Below are positions 54,628 through 64,000 of a stretch of 64,000 nt of DNA, piece after piece. Origin of the DNA: Malus domestica (taxonomy: Eukaryota > Streptophyta > Magnoliopsida > Rosales > Rosaceae); assembly GCF_042453785.1 (NCBI RefSeq), contig NC_091670.1:3100001-3164000 (forward strand), read 5' to 3'. The notes under the pieces were generated by a model that saw only the letters and a program-made list of their open reading frames with translations, ran no database searches and had not been told where the DNA came from. Within the stretch, counting starts at the first letter, position 1, and every line of letters starts with the position of its first letter. The position numbers were made by a program, and so were the translations under genes.

Positions 54628-56990
54628 AAAACAAAAATGGGATATTTGTCTGTAAGAGCTCGTTTGTAAGTGTTTTAGTAAAAATATTTTTAAATCAATT
54701 CATAGTAAAAATTCAAGTGGATCATAGTACAACACTTTAAGTGCTTCTTGCAAGAAGCACATATATGTTGCTTCTTCCAAAAAACACTTAAAGTGCTTTT
54801 GAAATCAGAAAATCAATTTCATAAAAAGTGATTTCAGTTAATTTAAAGGGTAATAATAGGGAGACCAAAATTTTAAACTAAATTGCAAATAAAATGATGT
54901 GTCATCAACAGCAAATAAGCACATTAATCAATATTTAAATAATAATCTGATCATTAATCAACACACTATTTGATTTGTAAATTTAATTTTAATAATTTGA
55001 TCTTTCCAACATTATCCTAATTCAAAAATACTTCTACACGAGCTTTAAATGTTTGTGTACTAATCGACGAGTTTCTTATCAATAATACAACTATTATACA
55101 AAACTAAGTAAATAGATTTTCTCTGTCTCTCATCAATAATTTTCCCATCACTTTGGAAAATTACGTTCTTAATCATCGAGGTGATCCTGTGATCACCTCG
55201 TCCTCAGCGGATGGTGAGCAACAACCCACACGTGAACTGGTTTTCTTAATCAAGATGCCTAAAAGTGAGGGATTCTCTTATAAAAATTCTGGTAAATTGC
55301 TGTCCTTATCTTCAGATAACAATGAAGAGAAATGAATGGGTTCGAATTATGAAAGTTCATACAATGAAATGATGTTGTGACATCATATAATGAGAAATAA
55401 TTCCTTACATGCAAGAAACCAAATAATGTTCTTAACAAAAAGCATGCTCAAATTTCAAACTCTCTTTTCTTCCTTGTACCACATTGAAGTTGGGGCAAGG
55501 CCCTTCAGAGGCTCAGTCTTTGTTATTATTATCCTTATGTACACATTTTCTCATGTTATCCATCTAAAATTTTTTTGCTCGAATGAGATTATCGATGAAC
55601 TGTATTTTTGTTTGAAATTAGCTGATGTAATTTATCATTTACTTAGCTCGCATGAGGTATTAATAGAGAGTGTGTGAGAGGTACAAAGTTGTGTATGAAT
55701 ACTTGTACCCTAATTTTATTGGAACACTCTTTTTTGGCTTATTTTTAGCTAAGCTCTCTGAAACTCCATTTTATTTCTACTTTGCTATCTGTAACTCAAA
55801 AGTTATTACTTTACTTCTTGAAATTCAAAATTCATTTCACTTTGACTTGTGAACTCCATCTTCTCGTTGAAACTTATAGGTCGTCTTCTGAAACATATGT
55901 GAGACCCAACACACAATAAGACTATGCCACATATGCAATAAATTTGATTATAAATCTCCATCGTTAACATTCAACAATAAGAGAATATTAAGTTTAAAAG
56001 AAGTTGAAGAGATGAAAAAAAAAATTAAAAAAAAATAGATTAGCCTGGTGCACTGAAAATCAATACCACATAAGAAATTAACAGATCTAGGGCAACGTGG
56101 AGCAAATTTTACGACTTTCAAGCTTTAAAGGGCAAAATGAAATAAAAATCGAGTTCCAGAAGGCAAAGTGAAGCGACCTATGTGTTTCAGAAAGTAAAGT
56201 GGAAATTTTTGCGTTACATGAAAGTGCCGCCTAAGTCTTTTTACAGCGACCCACTCTTTAAGTTCACTTTCCTCCTATCCTCAAACAAACAAGTAGTAGG
56301 AGTTACTATCTCAAAGAAACGAACATATGTGTATCTTAAACTCGTGCTTTTCGTATAAAAGAAGAAACCCAAGTCTAAATTCGTGTTTTATTTTGGTTGA
56401 AAAACTTAAAACTAAAGTTGGAAAGTTAAAAGAAAATAGAATCGAGGGCAGTGAGCCACATGTAGAATGGAGTTGACGTTTACTTCTACCAACCAGGGGC
56501 AGCTCCGTCAATTTTGCTAAATTAAAATGACAGACGTCATCCCGTCGTCTTCTCCGTTGGGGCCCACTCATCCCTCGGCCCCGCCCTCGCTCACCCTCAA
56601 CTTTCTAGAAGGACCAAGTCAGCAGGTTAAATCCATCTACCTCTCCAATTTACGCGCCAACAAAGACCCAGCTGTACCGTCCACCTGTACACCCCTTCCG
56701 CTGAACGAGTCCGTCCTCGTCCCCCAAGTGGCACCGCGCCCCCACCCTCGGCGAACTGTAACAAACCCCCCTCTAACCCCAAAACCAATGGCCCAGATGC
56801 AACTTGTTCTCTCAGATATCCGCAATTAAATCTTAAATAAATTAAAATGTTAATAAAATATGTTTAAAAAGCGTTTGGAGCTCCCAAATTAATCCATCGT
56901 GTCCGCTCCGTGTAAGCTTCGCTTTCCCCGGAGCAAACAAGAAAAGTTAATTAGTACAAAGTAAAGTAATTAAGAGAGTGATTAAGTTTT
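54628..56990. other. Intergenic, no gene recognised
   Basis: Short frames (55153-55335, 55390-55677, 56527-56829) resemble no family I know. The last, Pro/Ser-rich, lies in GC-richer DNA upstream of the next gene and is more likely promoter DNA. Confidence 0.5.
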
Positions 56991-57009
56991 TCTAATTATG
57001 GTAAAACTC

Positions 57010-57168
57010 TAATCTCACCCCCTTCCCCTCCATAAAACGCAGACCCTCTCTCTCCCTTCTGTCCCTCTTACTCTCTCACCTCTCTCTCTCCTCCCAACAC
57101 ACTCCTTCTCTCTCTAGTCGTTTATAATCTTATCAAATGGTTTGAATTTGGATTGGATTGTGTGAGAA
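57010..57168 (+). promoter_or_regulatory. CT-rich leader of the ROH1-type gene
   Basis: CCCTCTCTCTCCCTTCTGTC and further CT runs form a pyrimidine patch typical of plant core promoters and leaders, ending about 55 bases before the start codon. No clear TATA box was found. Confidence 0.5.
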
Positions 57169-58341
57169 ATGCCAGCGACGGAATACTCGTCAGCTGGTTC
57201 CAACCAAATCGGACGGTCAATCTTCGGCCTCAGACGCGATCAGTTGAATTCAATGGAAACCCACGGCCTTTCAGGTGGTGGTGGCGGTGGTAGTGGTGGA
57301 TTGAACCTCGATTCCTTCCAAACCCACGTCGCCGATTGCTTCCTCCAACTCTCCTCCTCCCACGACCTCCTCTCCCTCCCATGGCTCCGAGACCTCCTCG
57401 ACTCCTTCCTCCGCATACACCAGGAGTTCAAAACCCTCCTCATCCTCTCCACCAAAACCCACATCTCCAAACCCACCGTTGACCGCTACATCTCCGACTA
57501 CTTCGAGCGCAGCGTCAAAGCCCTAGACGTCTGCAACGCCATCCGCGACGGAATCGAGGAGATGCGCCAGTGGCTCAAGCTGCTCGACATCGTCCTCGTC
57601 GCGCTTGACCGCGACAGGACACTCGGCGAGGGCCAATTTCGCCGCGCGAAGAAGGCTCTCGTCGACCTGGCCATCGCAATGCTCGACGACAAGGACTCCT
57701 CCAACACCACCATAGCCCACCGGAACCGCTCCTTCGGCCGAAACAACAACACAAAGGATCATCACCAGCAGCAGCACCGGTCGCTCGGCCACTTCCGATC
57801 TCTGTCCTGGAGCGTCTCGCGGTCGTGGTCGGCCGCGAGGCAGCTGCAGGCAATCGGGAACAATCTATACGCCCCTAGGCCCAATGAAATTGTGGCCTCC
57901 AGCGGGCTCGCGCCGGCGGTTTTCACAATCAATTCGGTTTTGCTGTTCGTAATGTGGGCCCTGGTGGCGGCGATCCCCTGCCAGGACAGGGGACTGCAGG
58001 TGCATTTCAACGTGCCGAGAAGCTTCGTGTGGGCGGGGTCAATGCTGTCTCTGCACGATCGGATTATGGACGAGTCGAAGCGGCGGGACCGGAGAAATGC
58101 CTGCGCATTGTTGAAGGAGATTCATCAGATCGAAAGGTGCTCGCGGGTGATCGGCGATCTGGCAGACTCGGCGCACTTCCCGCTTGCGGAGGCGAAGGAG
58201 AAGGAGGTGAGGGAGAGAGTGCAGCAACTGTCGAGTCTCTGCGAGGGGATAAAGGAGGGGTTGGATCCTCTGGAGCGGCAGGTGAGGGAGGTGTTCCATG
58301 CCATTGTAAAAAGCCGAACGGAGGGGATGGACTCGTACTGA
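57169..58341 (+). CDS. ROH1/BYPASS1-type DUF793 protein, intronless
   Basis: A single frame of 390 codons. The start [20 protein letters not shown] is followed by a Gly/Ser linker (about residues 37-46) and a long helical N-terminal part with [14 protein letters not shown] and [21 protein letters not shown] basic, His/Gln-rich stretch follows (about 190-215). A hydrophobic segment at about 248-272 ([20 protein letters not shown]) looks membrane-associated. The C-terminal half is helical, ending [17 protein letters not shown]. This matches the plant DUF793 family. Arabidopsis ROH1 binds exocyst subunit Exo70A1 and affects seed-coat mucilage, and BYPASS1 is a more distant relative acting in root-to-shoot signalling. 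A role in exocytosis is inferred from that relation only. The base composition is GC-rich and the frame is intact. Confidence 0.88.
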   Translation: MPATEYSSAGSNQIGRSIFGLRRDQLNSMETHGLSGGGGGGSGGLNLDSFQTHVADCFLQLSSSHDLLSLPWLRDLLDSFLRIHQEFKTLLILSTKTHISKPTVDRYISDYFERSVKALDVCNAIRDGIEEMRQWLKLLDIVLVALDRDRTLGEGQFRRAKKALVDLAIAMLDDKDSSNTTIAHRNRSFGRNNNTKDHHQQQHRSLGHFRSLSWSVSRSWSAARQLQAIGNNLYAPRPNEIVASSGLAPAVFTINSVLLFVMWALVAAIPCQDRGLQVHFNVPRSFVWAGSMLSLHDRIMDESKRRDRRNACALLKEIHQIERCSRVIGDLADSAHFPLAEAKEKEVRERVQQLSSLCEGIKEGLDPLERQVREVFHAIVKSRTEGMDSY

Positions 58342-58889
58342 AGAACTAATAACCCCGAATGATCATCGAAATCAATTGCCAATTGAAGAAGAAGAAGACG
58401 ATGAGATCAATTTTGGCGCCAATAAAAATTGGGTAAGGAGGAGATATGACTTTTTTTCTTTCTTTGTATTTAATCATCACTGAATGGATCAGCAGATCAC
58501 CATATATATTGTGTATAGAAATTAGGGTTTATGCAAATGGACCAACTTCTCCCTTTAATTTGTGTTGTTGCTGATTTAATTTACCTTTGTATAATGGAAT
58601 TTCTGAGCATGCTTCTGGCTGCTGCTCTTTCTCATTTTTGTTCAGTTGTTACATAATCTTTCTTCTGTTCTCTGCTACTTACCGATTACGAGATACCATT
58701 TGAGGAATTCGAATTTGTTTGTGGGTCGGAGAGAGAGAGATTTGAGCCGTATTCTAATCTAATCTGAACTACGGGGAAGAGAATTCAAACATAAGGGGGC
58801 AATATGCTGCCCTGGCTAGCTTGGCCACGCCTACGAAATCATTTGGATTCTAGTTTATTTGGGTTGAGTGTGTCTCATTTTCCACCTCG
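58342..58889. other. 3' flank of the ROH1-type gene
   Basis: Probably 3' untranslated region for the first 200-300 bases (ATAATGGAATTT near 58591 could be a poly-A signal). Nothing else was recognised. Confidence 0.45.
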
Positions 58890-58995
58890 TCGTTCCCAGT
58901 GCACAAGGCTCTCGCTTTACGCAGGGTCTGGGAGAGGTGAATGTCGGCTAGCCTTACCCCCATTTTATGGAGAGACTGCTCCCAAGTCTCATTTT
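58890..58995 (-). mobile_element. Au-like SINE fragment
   Basis: Read on the minus strand it contains GGGGGTAAGGCTAGCCGACA, CTCCCAGACCCTGCGTAAAG and AGCCTTGTGCACTGGG. These match the 3' half of the plant Au SINE (GGTAAGGCTGCGTACA, CCCCGGACCCCGCGCA, TAGTGCACCGGG) as I recall it. The tRNA-related head is not evident, so it is truncated or diverged. Confidence 0.65.
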
Positions 58996-60729
58996 CCACC
59001 TCAATGTCGGAAAATGACTCCATCTCTCTTTTGTCCAGAAAACTGTACAGCGGATTAATGATAGCAAATTATATTTTGATTGTTAATGCATGGTGAATAG
59101 ACAGAAGAAATAAGGCAAATCTGCTGTTCGATTGTGGTTGGAATTTTCTGCTTGCAATATTTCAATATGCAGCTTCAAGCACAGAAGGAAACTCCAAGTT
59201 ACTCCAGATGAAAAGGGCTGATGTCGATTCTGCTGACTTCCATATGCAGTAAGGTTAGGCTTTTATGTATTTCTGACTATTTCTGGTGAACCTGAGATTG
59301 ATTGGTGTTGGGTTATTTATGCATATGTTCCCACTCTTATTGCAGGATTTTGACTGTGATTTGGTCGTGCGAAGACGCCTGTAAAGTTCATCTGTTCTGA
59401 TCCTTGTGTAGGGTTTGATTTTGTCAATTCTCTTGGTTGAGTTCCAACTCTTGCCCAAGAAGATGTTACCCTGATTGCTTCGATCTCATTTTGTTTCCCT
59501 CTAATGGAAAGAAAGGTATGTATCCAAAGTTTCTCGACCTTGTTTCGTTACAACATCTGTTCACATGAAAGTCAGAAGTTTATTTCATCTCAACTGAGTC
59601 CTCTGTTTTGAAGGTTACTTTTCTCTCTTTCATTGTTTCCGTTCTTACCGTCTTCCTCTCCGCAAAGCTTGCCTTATCTGTCTCTCCATTGTTTTGAAAA
59701 TAGTCGGTCCAAAAGACTAGTTTTCCTACTGATGTTACTTGGTGTACAGGGTTCGATTTGATCTCCACCTAAGGTTGTTAAGTACAGAGTGGTCTAGCTA
59801 AATGCCTGCTTCAACACATTGAATCGGTCCCATCCTGTGGCGGTTCATCAGGATAGCAGGTACTACTACTGATAACTTGGACAGCATGTTATCAGTCGCC
59901 TGTACATGCGAGAGCTTTTCCTAACCGTTAATGGATCAACGCTCAGGATTCGCTCACGCATGAGTGGGCGACTGAACATATTTTGACTTGCACTAGATAG
60001 ACTTAACCAATCTTGTGCATCGAATGGAGCCGCTTGGAATCGGTCTTTGTGAAGATTTCCTCTAGCTGTTTAGAAAAATAGGTTTTGGGTCATCCTGTCA
60101 CCGACTTATCCTGAATTCGGAGGGGGAGGAATAATAATGCAGTTGGTAGACTGTAAACATCACGACGACTGCTGAGAGCAGTTTAGCCTCTTATCTTGCG
60201 CACCAACCTCGTCGAAACGAGAGGCTGCCAGAGGAAAGCAGTGGACCCTACAAAAACAAGAGTCTTAGAACTTCAGTGCCACCGATTTTGTGTTAAGTCT
60301 TTCGAGTTGATTCTAACAACATCAAAATTTTATCTTACTAAAGGAAAACGATTGTATAATCTTAGAACAACAATGCAATCGATTTTGCGTGAAATCTTTC
60401 AACTGGACCCTAATTTTCTAAATTAAGAATTTGTAAGAGTAGTTATCAATGAGCTGTTGTTAAATGTAGGGTTTAAATGCTAAAAGCAAGTTTTTGTCTT
60501 TTGCCTTGGTTGTATTGATTGATGGAGCTGATGTGGCATGTATTGGGAAGGTGGGTTCATGAATTTATGATGCAGATTGGAGATTGGATTGGATTGGAGT
60601 TATGGGAATGCATCCTACTTGGGTTCCTTGCTAGCTGTTGAGCCATAAATACCAATAGCCTCTTTTGCCCTTAATTGTTTGCAACTAAGATCATCTTCAA
60701 TCTACTCAAAATTCAAATCTTATATTTAA
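58996..60729. other. Intergenic, no gene recognised
   Basis: No long frame and no splice-linked exons with known domains. ATTTGAACTCAAAAT-type and AACAATGCAATCGATTTTGC stretches recur weakly near 60270-60400 (GCCACCGATTTTGTG, GCAATCGATTTTGCG), perhaps an old duplication. Confidence 0.45.
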
Positions 60730-61343
60730 GGTCATCTTCAACCGAAGGCTAGCAAAATGATTCGTTTTAGCCCTCTGGTCTTTTAAGATATTAATATTTT
60801 AATAAACAATACATGGTCATATTTGCCTCCATCTTCCACCGAGGGTCAAATATAATTTATTATTTAAATTTAAAAACCACAACAACTTAAATTTAAAAAC
60901 TACAACAACTTAAATTTAAAAAACTACAACATATGTTTAAAAACTATAACTTAAATTTAAAAACTACAAATTAAATTAAAATTTTGTAAAATAGAAGTTA
61001 TAGAAAAAAAATAGAATTTAAAAATAGAAGTTATAGGAAAAAAATTTGTAAAAATAAAAAATAAAAATGGCTAGCTGACGTGAGCTAGCCGTTGCATTTG
61101 AAAATTTGGCCTAGCATTCTTGTCGGATATAACCGACAAAAATATATTATATTGCTATCGGTTATATCCGATAGGAATGCTCAGATTTCTGGTCCAGCCC
61201 GGGTTTGGCTGGATTGGGCTAGCCTTTTGGCCCTTTCAGATTATGTGGGGCCCACGAGTCCTCTGGCCTAGTCCTCGGTCGGAGACGGTTTTCGGGCTAT
61301 TTTTGGCCATCTGGCCCTCTGAACCTTTCAGTTGGAGATGGCC
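60730..61343. mobile_element. PIF/Harbinger-type element, 614 bp
   Basis: Left end GGTCATCTTCAACCGAAGG mirrors the right end CTTTCAGTTGGAGATGGCC. TAA flanks both sides (60727-60729 and 61344-61346). The interior has repeated AAATTTAAAAACTACAAC units (60870-60970) and a strong hairpin in which GTCGGATATAACCGA faces TCGGTTATATCCGA (61120-61170). No transposase. Confidence 0.85.
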
Positions 61344-61427
61344 TAAGTTGACTAGTAATATGACCGGAAACTTGAAATTTATTATGGTTCGTTCATTATG
61401 TGGCTACTTGACAAATGATTTTATTTA

Positions 61428-61556
61428 GCAAGTGGCTTGTAGCTCAGTTGGTTAAAAATATTTATTTTTGTAATGGAAGTCTTATGTTCGAATCTCTCTT
61501 TCCGTAATGTGAAGTAGATTATCTTATCGTTTGTAAAAAAAAAAAAAGGAAAAAAA
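61428..61556 (+). mobile_element. tRNA-derived SINE with TSD
   Basis: GGCTTGTAGCTCAGTTGG (box A) and TATGTTCGAATCTC (box B) stand in tRNA-like spacing, followed by a short body and an A-rich tail. The insert is flanked by ACAAATGATTTTATTTA (61411-61427) and ACAAACGACTTTATTTA (61558-61574), two mismatches in 17. It would not fold as a functional tRNA because the anticodon region is AT-rich and unpaired. Confidence 0.85.
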
Positions 61557-61995
61557 GACAAACGACTTTATTTAATTACAACAACAATATATTTGTGCTA
61601 AGGTACACAATTGATGGACCATAATAGTTTGGTTGGCAACTTGCCATCCACAAAAATCGATCATAAAACATTCTACTTATAAGTAAAAATAAATATTACT
61701 AGACCGTATAATTTTAAATTTTTTTTAAAGTTGAAAGTGGTATCAAAGGACTAAAAATTTTAGTTTTTAAGAATTGAGTTAAATGTTTCGATTTTATGAA
61801 TCAATGAATATCGAACTTTCTCCGCAAAGACTTTATAGCGTAAATGTACACAAAAGATCTTTGCCTCTTCCCCATAAACTTGATTTCCCAATCTTTATGC
61901 AAATTTGTAAGCCAAAATAAGTAAAAAATTGAATATCAATTATAACAGAGGAAGTGAGAGTCGGAGGTCTCTTAACTCTACACACAGATTAGAAG

Positions 61996-63490
61996 CTATA
62001 TTTTTCTGGTTCTAATCCTGCTGATTGCTAGCACCAGCAGGGACACAATAAGGGCTGAACCTGCAATGATAAAAGGAGAGCACAGCAGATTAGACTTTTC
62101 CAAACCATCCTTCTTCCCCATATCCTCACTTGATTCCTCATCAGCCACATCACCTTGTTCCTCCGTTTCGGAAGATTCATCCTCTTCCTTCTCTTCATTT
62201 TGTTCTTCATTCTTTGATACTTCTTCGATTTTGTTTTCGTGACCTTTTTCGATGGGTTCTTGCTTTGGTAGCTGCTGAACAATATCACCTTCTTTACGAA
62301 CTCCGTCCGTATTCTTTTCGTGTCCGACTTGTGCTTCTTCTTGTGTTGCTCTTCTGTCTTGTGCAAGTTTTGATGATTTGCCGCTCTCTGGTCTACTTCT
62401 AACGTGTTCCTCAATCCCCGCCTTTGGTGTTTCTATTTCGGGCTCTGCAGTAGAGTATTCTTCAGCTGTTTCATGCTTAGCAATTGCCTGAGCTTCTTGT
62501 AATGACCTTGTAACTTCATGAGTTACTTCACTGGTTTTATCCACATTCACTGGCTCTTCAGCATCCTTGCTGATCCTTGGAGCCTTGTCCGCTACAATTT
62601 GGTCTCTTCCGAGTTCCTTTCTTTCAACTTTCTCTTTCTCAACTCCATCAGCTTCTTTAACCTTTGCAACTTTTAGCTCTTCACTGTGTTCCGAAACAGA
62701 TTTTGTTTGGTGTTGCATACTTTGAGTCTTTGAATCTTTAGCTTCTTCCTGCACTACGCCTCTGCTCGCATCCTTTTCGATAGCTCCATCAGCTACAATT
62801 TCTTTCTTGGAGCCCTCTTCATCAACCCCTTTCGCATCTGTTCGATGATTTTCTTCTACTTTCTTTTTCTCAAGCTCACCAAATTGGTCCTCAATTTTCC
62901 CCCTAAAACCATATTTTTCAGAGACTTCTCCAGCCGCAGGAGGTTTTGTGAGCTGCTGTCTCCCTATATCCACTTCATCTTCTTTCACTTCCTCGATCTC
63001 AACCCCGCGAATTCCTTTCACCGATTTTGGCATGACGATCGTGAGAGTTGATTCGTGTGCATTAAACTTGGCCTTGATTCGATCCAAAACCACTCTATCC
63101 GGAATTCGAAAGACTTTTCGGAAACCCCTCATCTCCACCTCTTTCTTGTACATTATCCATCCTGACATAACCTTCTCTTGAACTGGCTTCTCCCCACTGA
63201 TTCCAATCTGAGTCCCATCTTCGTTTATGTCGATATGTACACGCTCTCTTCTATAACCTGCAAAAATTAATTTCTTAAATAAAAACACACATGTGAATAC
63301 TACGAGAGCGCTCACATTAAGATAAAATGAAAAGATACCGACCTTTGAGATGGGCAGTGAGGATGAACATGGTTTCGGTTTCCTTAGACACGAAAATAGG
63401 ACCGGATTTGTCCTTGGCAATCCGAAGGTTGGCAGACGAAACATGATCGTCTACGCTGTGGGTGATCTTGAGTCCTAATTCTAGATCCAT
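61996..63490 (-). CDS. HSP20-like, C-terminally membrane-anchored protein (RTM2 type), 2 exons
   Basis: Exon 1 (63490-63343) and exon 2 (63257-61996) join in frame to 469 codons; the intron is 63342-63258 with GT-AG ends. Exon 1 starts MDLELGLKITHSVDD. The first ~115 residues form an alpha-crystallin-like domain across the junction (TMFILTAHLKG, then YRRERVHIDINEDGTQIGI, GWIMYKKEVEMRGFRKVFRI and RIKAKFNAHESTLTIVMPK). A long Lys/Glu-rich, low-complexity part (about 130-440) follows, then a single membrane helix near the end (FIIAGSALIVSLLVLAI) and a basic tip. This layout is that of plant HSP20-like proteins named after RTM2. In Arabidopsis, RTM2 restricts long-distance movement of potyviruses in phloem. 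Most relatives have no known role, and a defence function is not claimed here. The protein is longer than Arabidopsis RTM2 as I recall it, mainly in the charged part. Confidence 0.9.
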
Positions 63491-63747
63491 TGGTGGTTTT
63501 TCGTGTTAGATATCAATTTCGGAAACTCAAATTTTTATTTCATAAAAAGGGGTAGAAGAATGTGGTTATTGAATTGAGGGAAATGTTAGGTGAGCATATG
63601 AACAAAGTAAGCACATATTCATTGCTTGTTAATTAGGGCTGCTGCAACTGTTTAAATCCTTTGCTTTCATGATATTATTGTTTGCCTTGGCGGGAAAGCT
63701 AACCTCTGTTTTTCATACCAAAAACATGCAAATGTCCCTTGGGTTAC
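63491..63747 (-). promoter_or_regulatory. Promoter and leader region of the RTM2-type gene
   Basis: About 250 bases of AT-rich DNA upstream (to the right) of the start codon. No TATA box or known element can be named with confidence. Confidence 0.35.
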
Positions 63748-64000
63748 TGTTAGACCTTAAAAACTACCAAGCCTACATGGCGCGTAGGCCGAGTAATTAA
63801 AAAGCTAACTAAGTCATTCGGTTGTGTGCGGGGCATGCCAACTCGTCGACCGAACTCGGCCGGGGAGTAAAATGTGTTGATGTTGCGTTGGGCGCGATGC
63901 TGACTTCTTGATCTTGCGACTATGGCCGAGCAAGGAACACGTCTCAGCCTTCAGGTTCCAGAGCCTGAAGACAAGACTGCTAGTTCTGTGAAGTTCAATA
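63748..64000. mobile_element. Probable edge of an LTR retrotransposon, cut by the window
   Basis: From TGTTAGACCTTAAAAACTAC onward the base composition changes to GC-richer DNA with CATGGCGCGTAGGCCGAG, TCGTCGACCGAACTCGGCCG and AAGGAACACGTCTCAGCC. These resemble gypsy-type LTRs of Rosaceae from memory. The other end is outside the window. Confidence 0.35.

Noticed and set aside
61428-61500. Possible tRNA gene (TAGCTCAGTTGG and GTTCGAATC present)
   Set aside because: The anticodon stem and acceptor stem do not pair, and an A-rich tail with flanking TSD shows it to be a SINE.

Overview
The window is nuclear DNA of a eudicot plant. It shows spliced genes with GT-AG introns, pyrimidine-rich leaders, TATA boxes and a very high density of plant transposable elements. 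The repeat families (tRNA-derived SINEs, a tRNA-Asp-primed LTR element, RTE tails, MITEs) look most like Rosaceae of the apple/pear group. That placement is an inference from remembered repeats and was not checked against any database.

Five protein-coding genes can be supported. They are a WAT1-type (nodulin MtN21/EamA) transporter with seven exons (6624-9902, +), an intronless Prp28/DDX23-type DEAD-box spliceosomal helicase (10895-13075, +), a tubby-like F-box protein with four coding exons and a spliced 5' leader (23160-26653, +), an intronless ROH1/BYPASS1-type DUF793 protein (57169-58341, +), and a two-exon HSP20-like membrane-anchored protein of the RTM2 type (61996-63490, -). They are unrelated single genes with no operon-like logic.

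The rest is mostly mobile DNA, and many boundaries can be read directly from target-site duplications (TSDs). From 27102 to 37129 there is a nest: a poly-A retroposon on the minus strand with a 20-bp TSD is split by a 9.15-kb Athila-like LTR retrotransposon with a 5-bp TSD. That element has lost its pol genes and itself carries an antisense ORF module. Other bounded elements are a hAT-like element packed with ATATCG palindromes (18529-20601), a hAT element (37342-38335), a 2.36-kb solo LTR (48838-51199), two PIF/Harbinger-type elements (52988-53890 and 60730-61343), three related Mutator-type MITEs with 9-bp TSDs (45999-48163), an RTE tail with a 15-bp TSD (39406-39674) and several SINEs with TSDs. 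The left end (1-1900) is LTR-like DNA with two minisatellites and a duplicated promoter.

The most unusual stretch is about 38.4-45.0 kb. It has a TATA box and a GC-rich leader but no credible protein. Downstream lies an array of related modules, each with a microsatellite followed by a 50-85-nt block that begins GTGATGA or GTGATAA and ends at CTGA, resembling box C/D snoRNAs. I read it as a possible non-coding RNA host locus. This is a hypothesis from motifs and repetition only.
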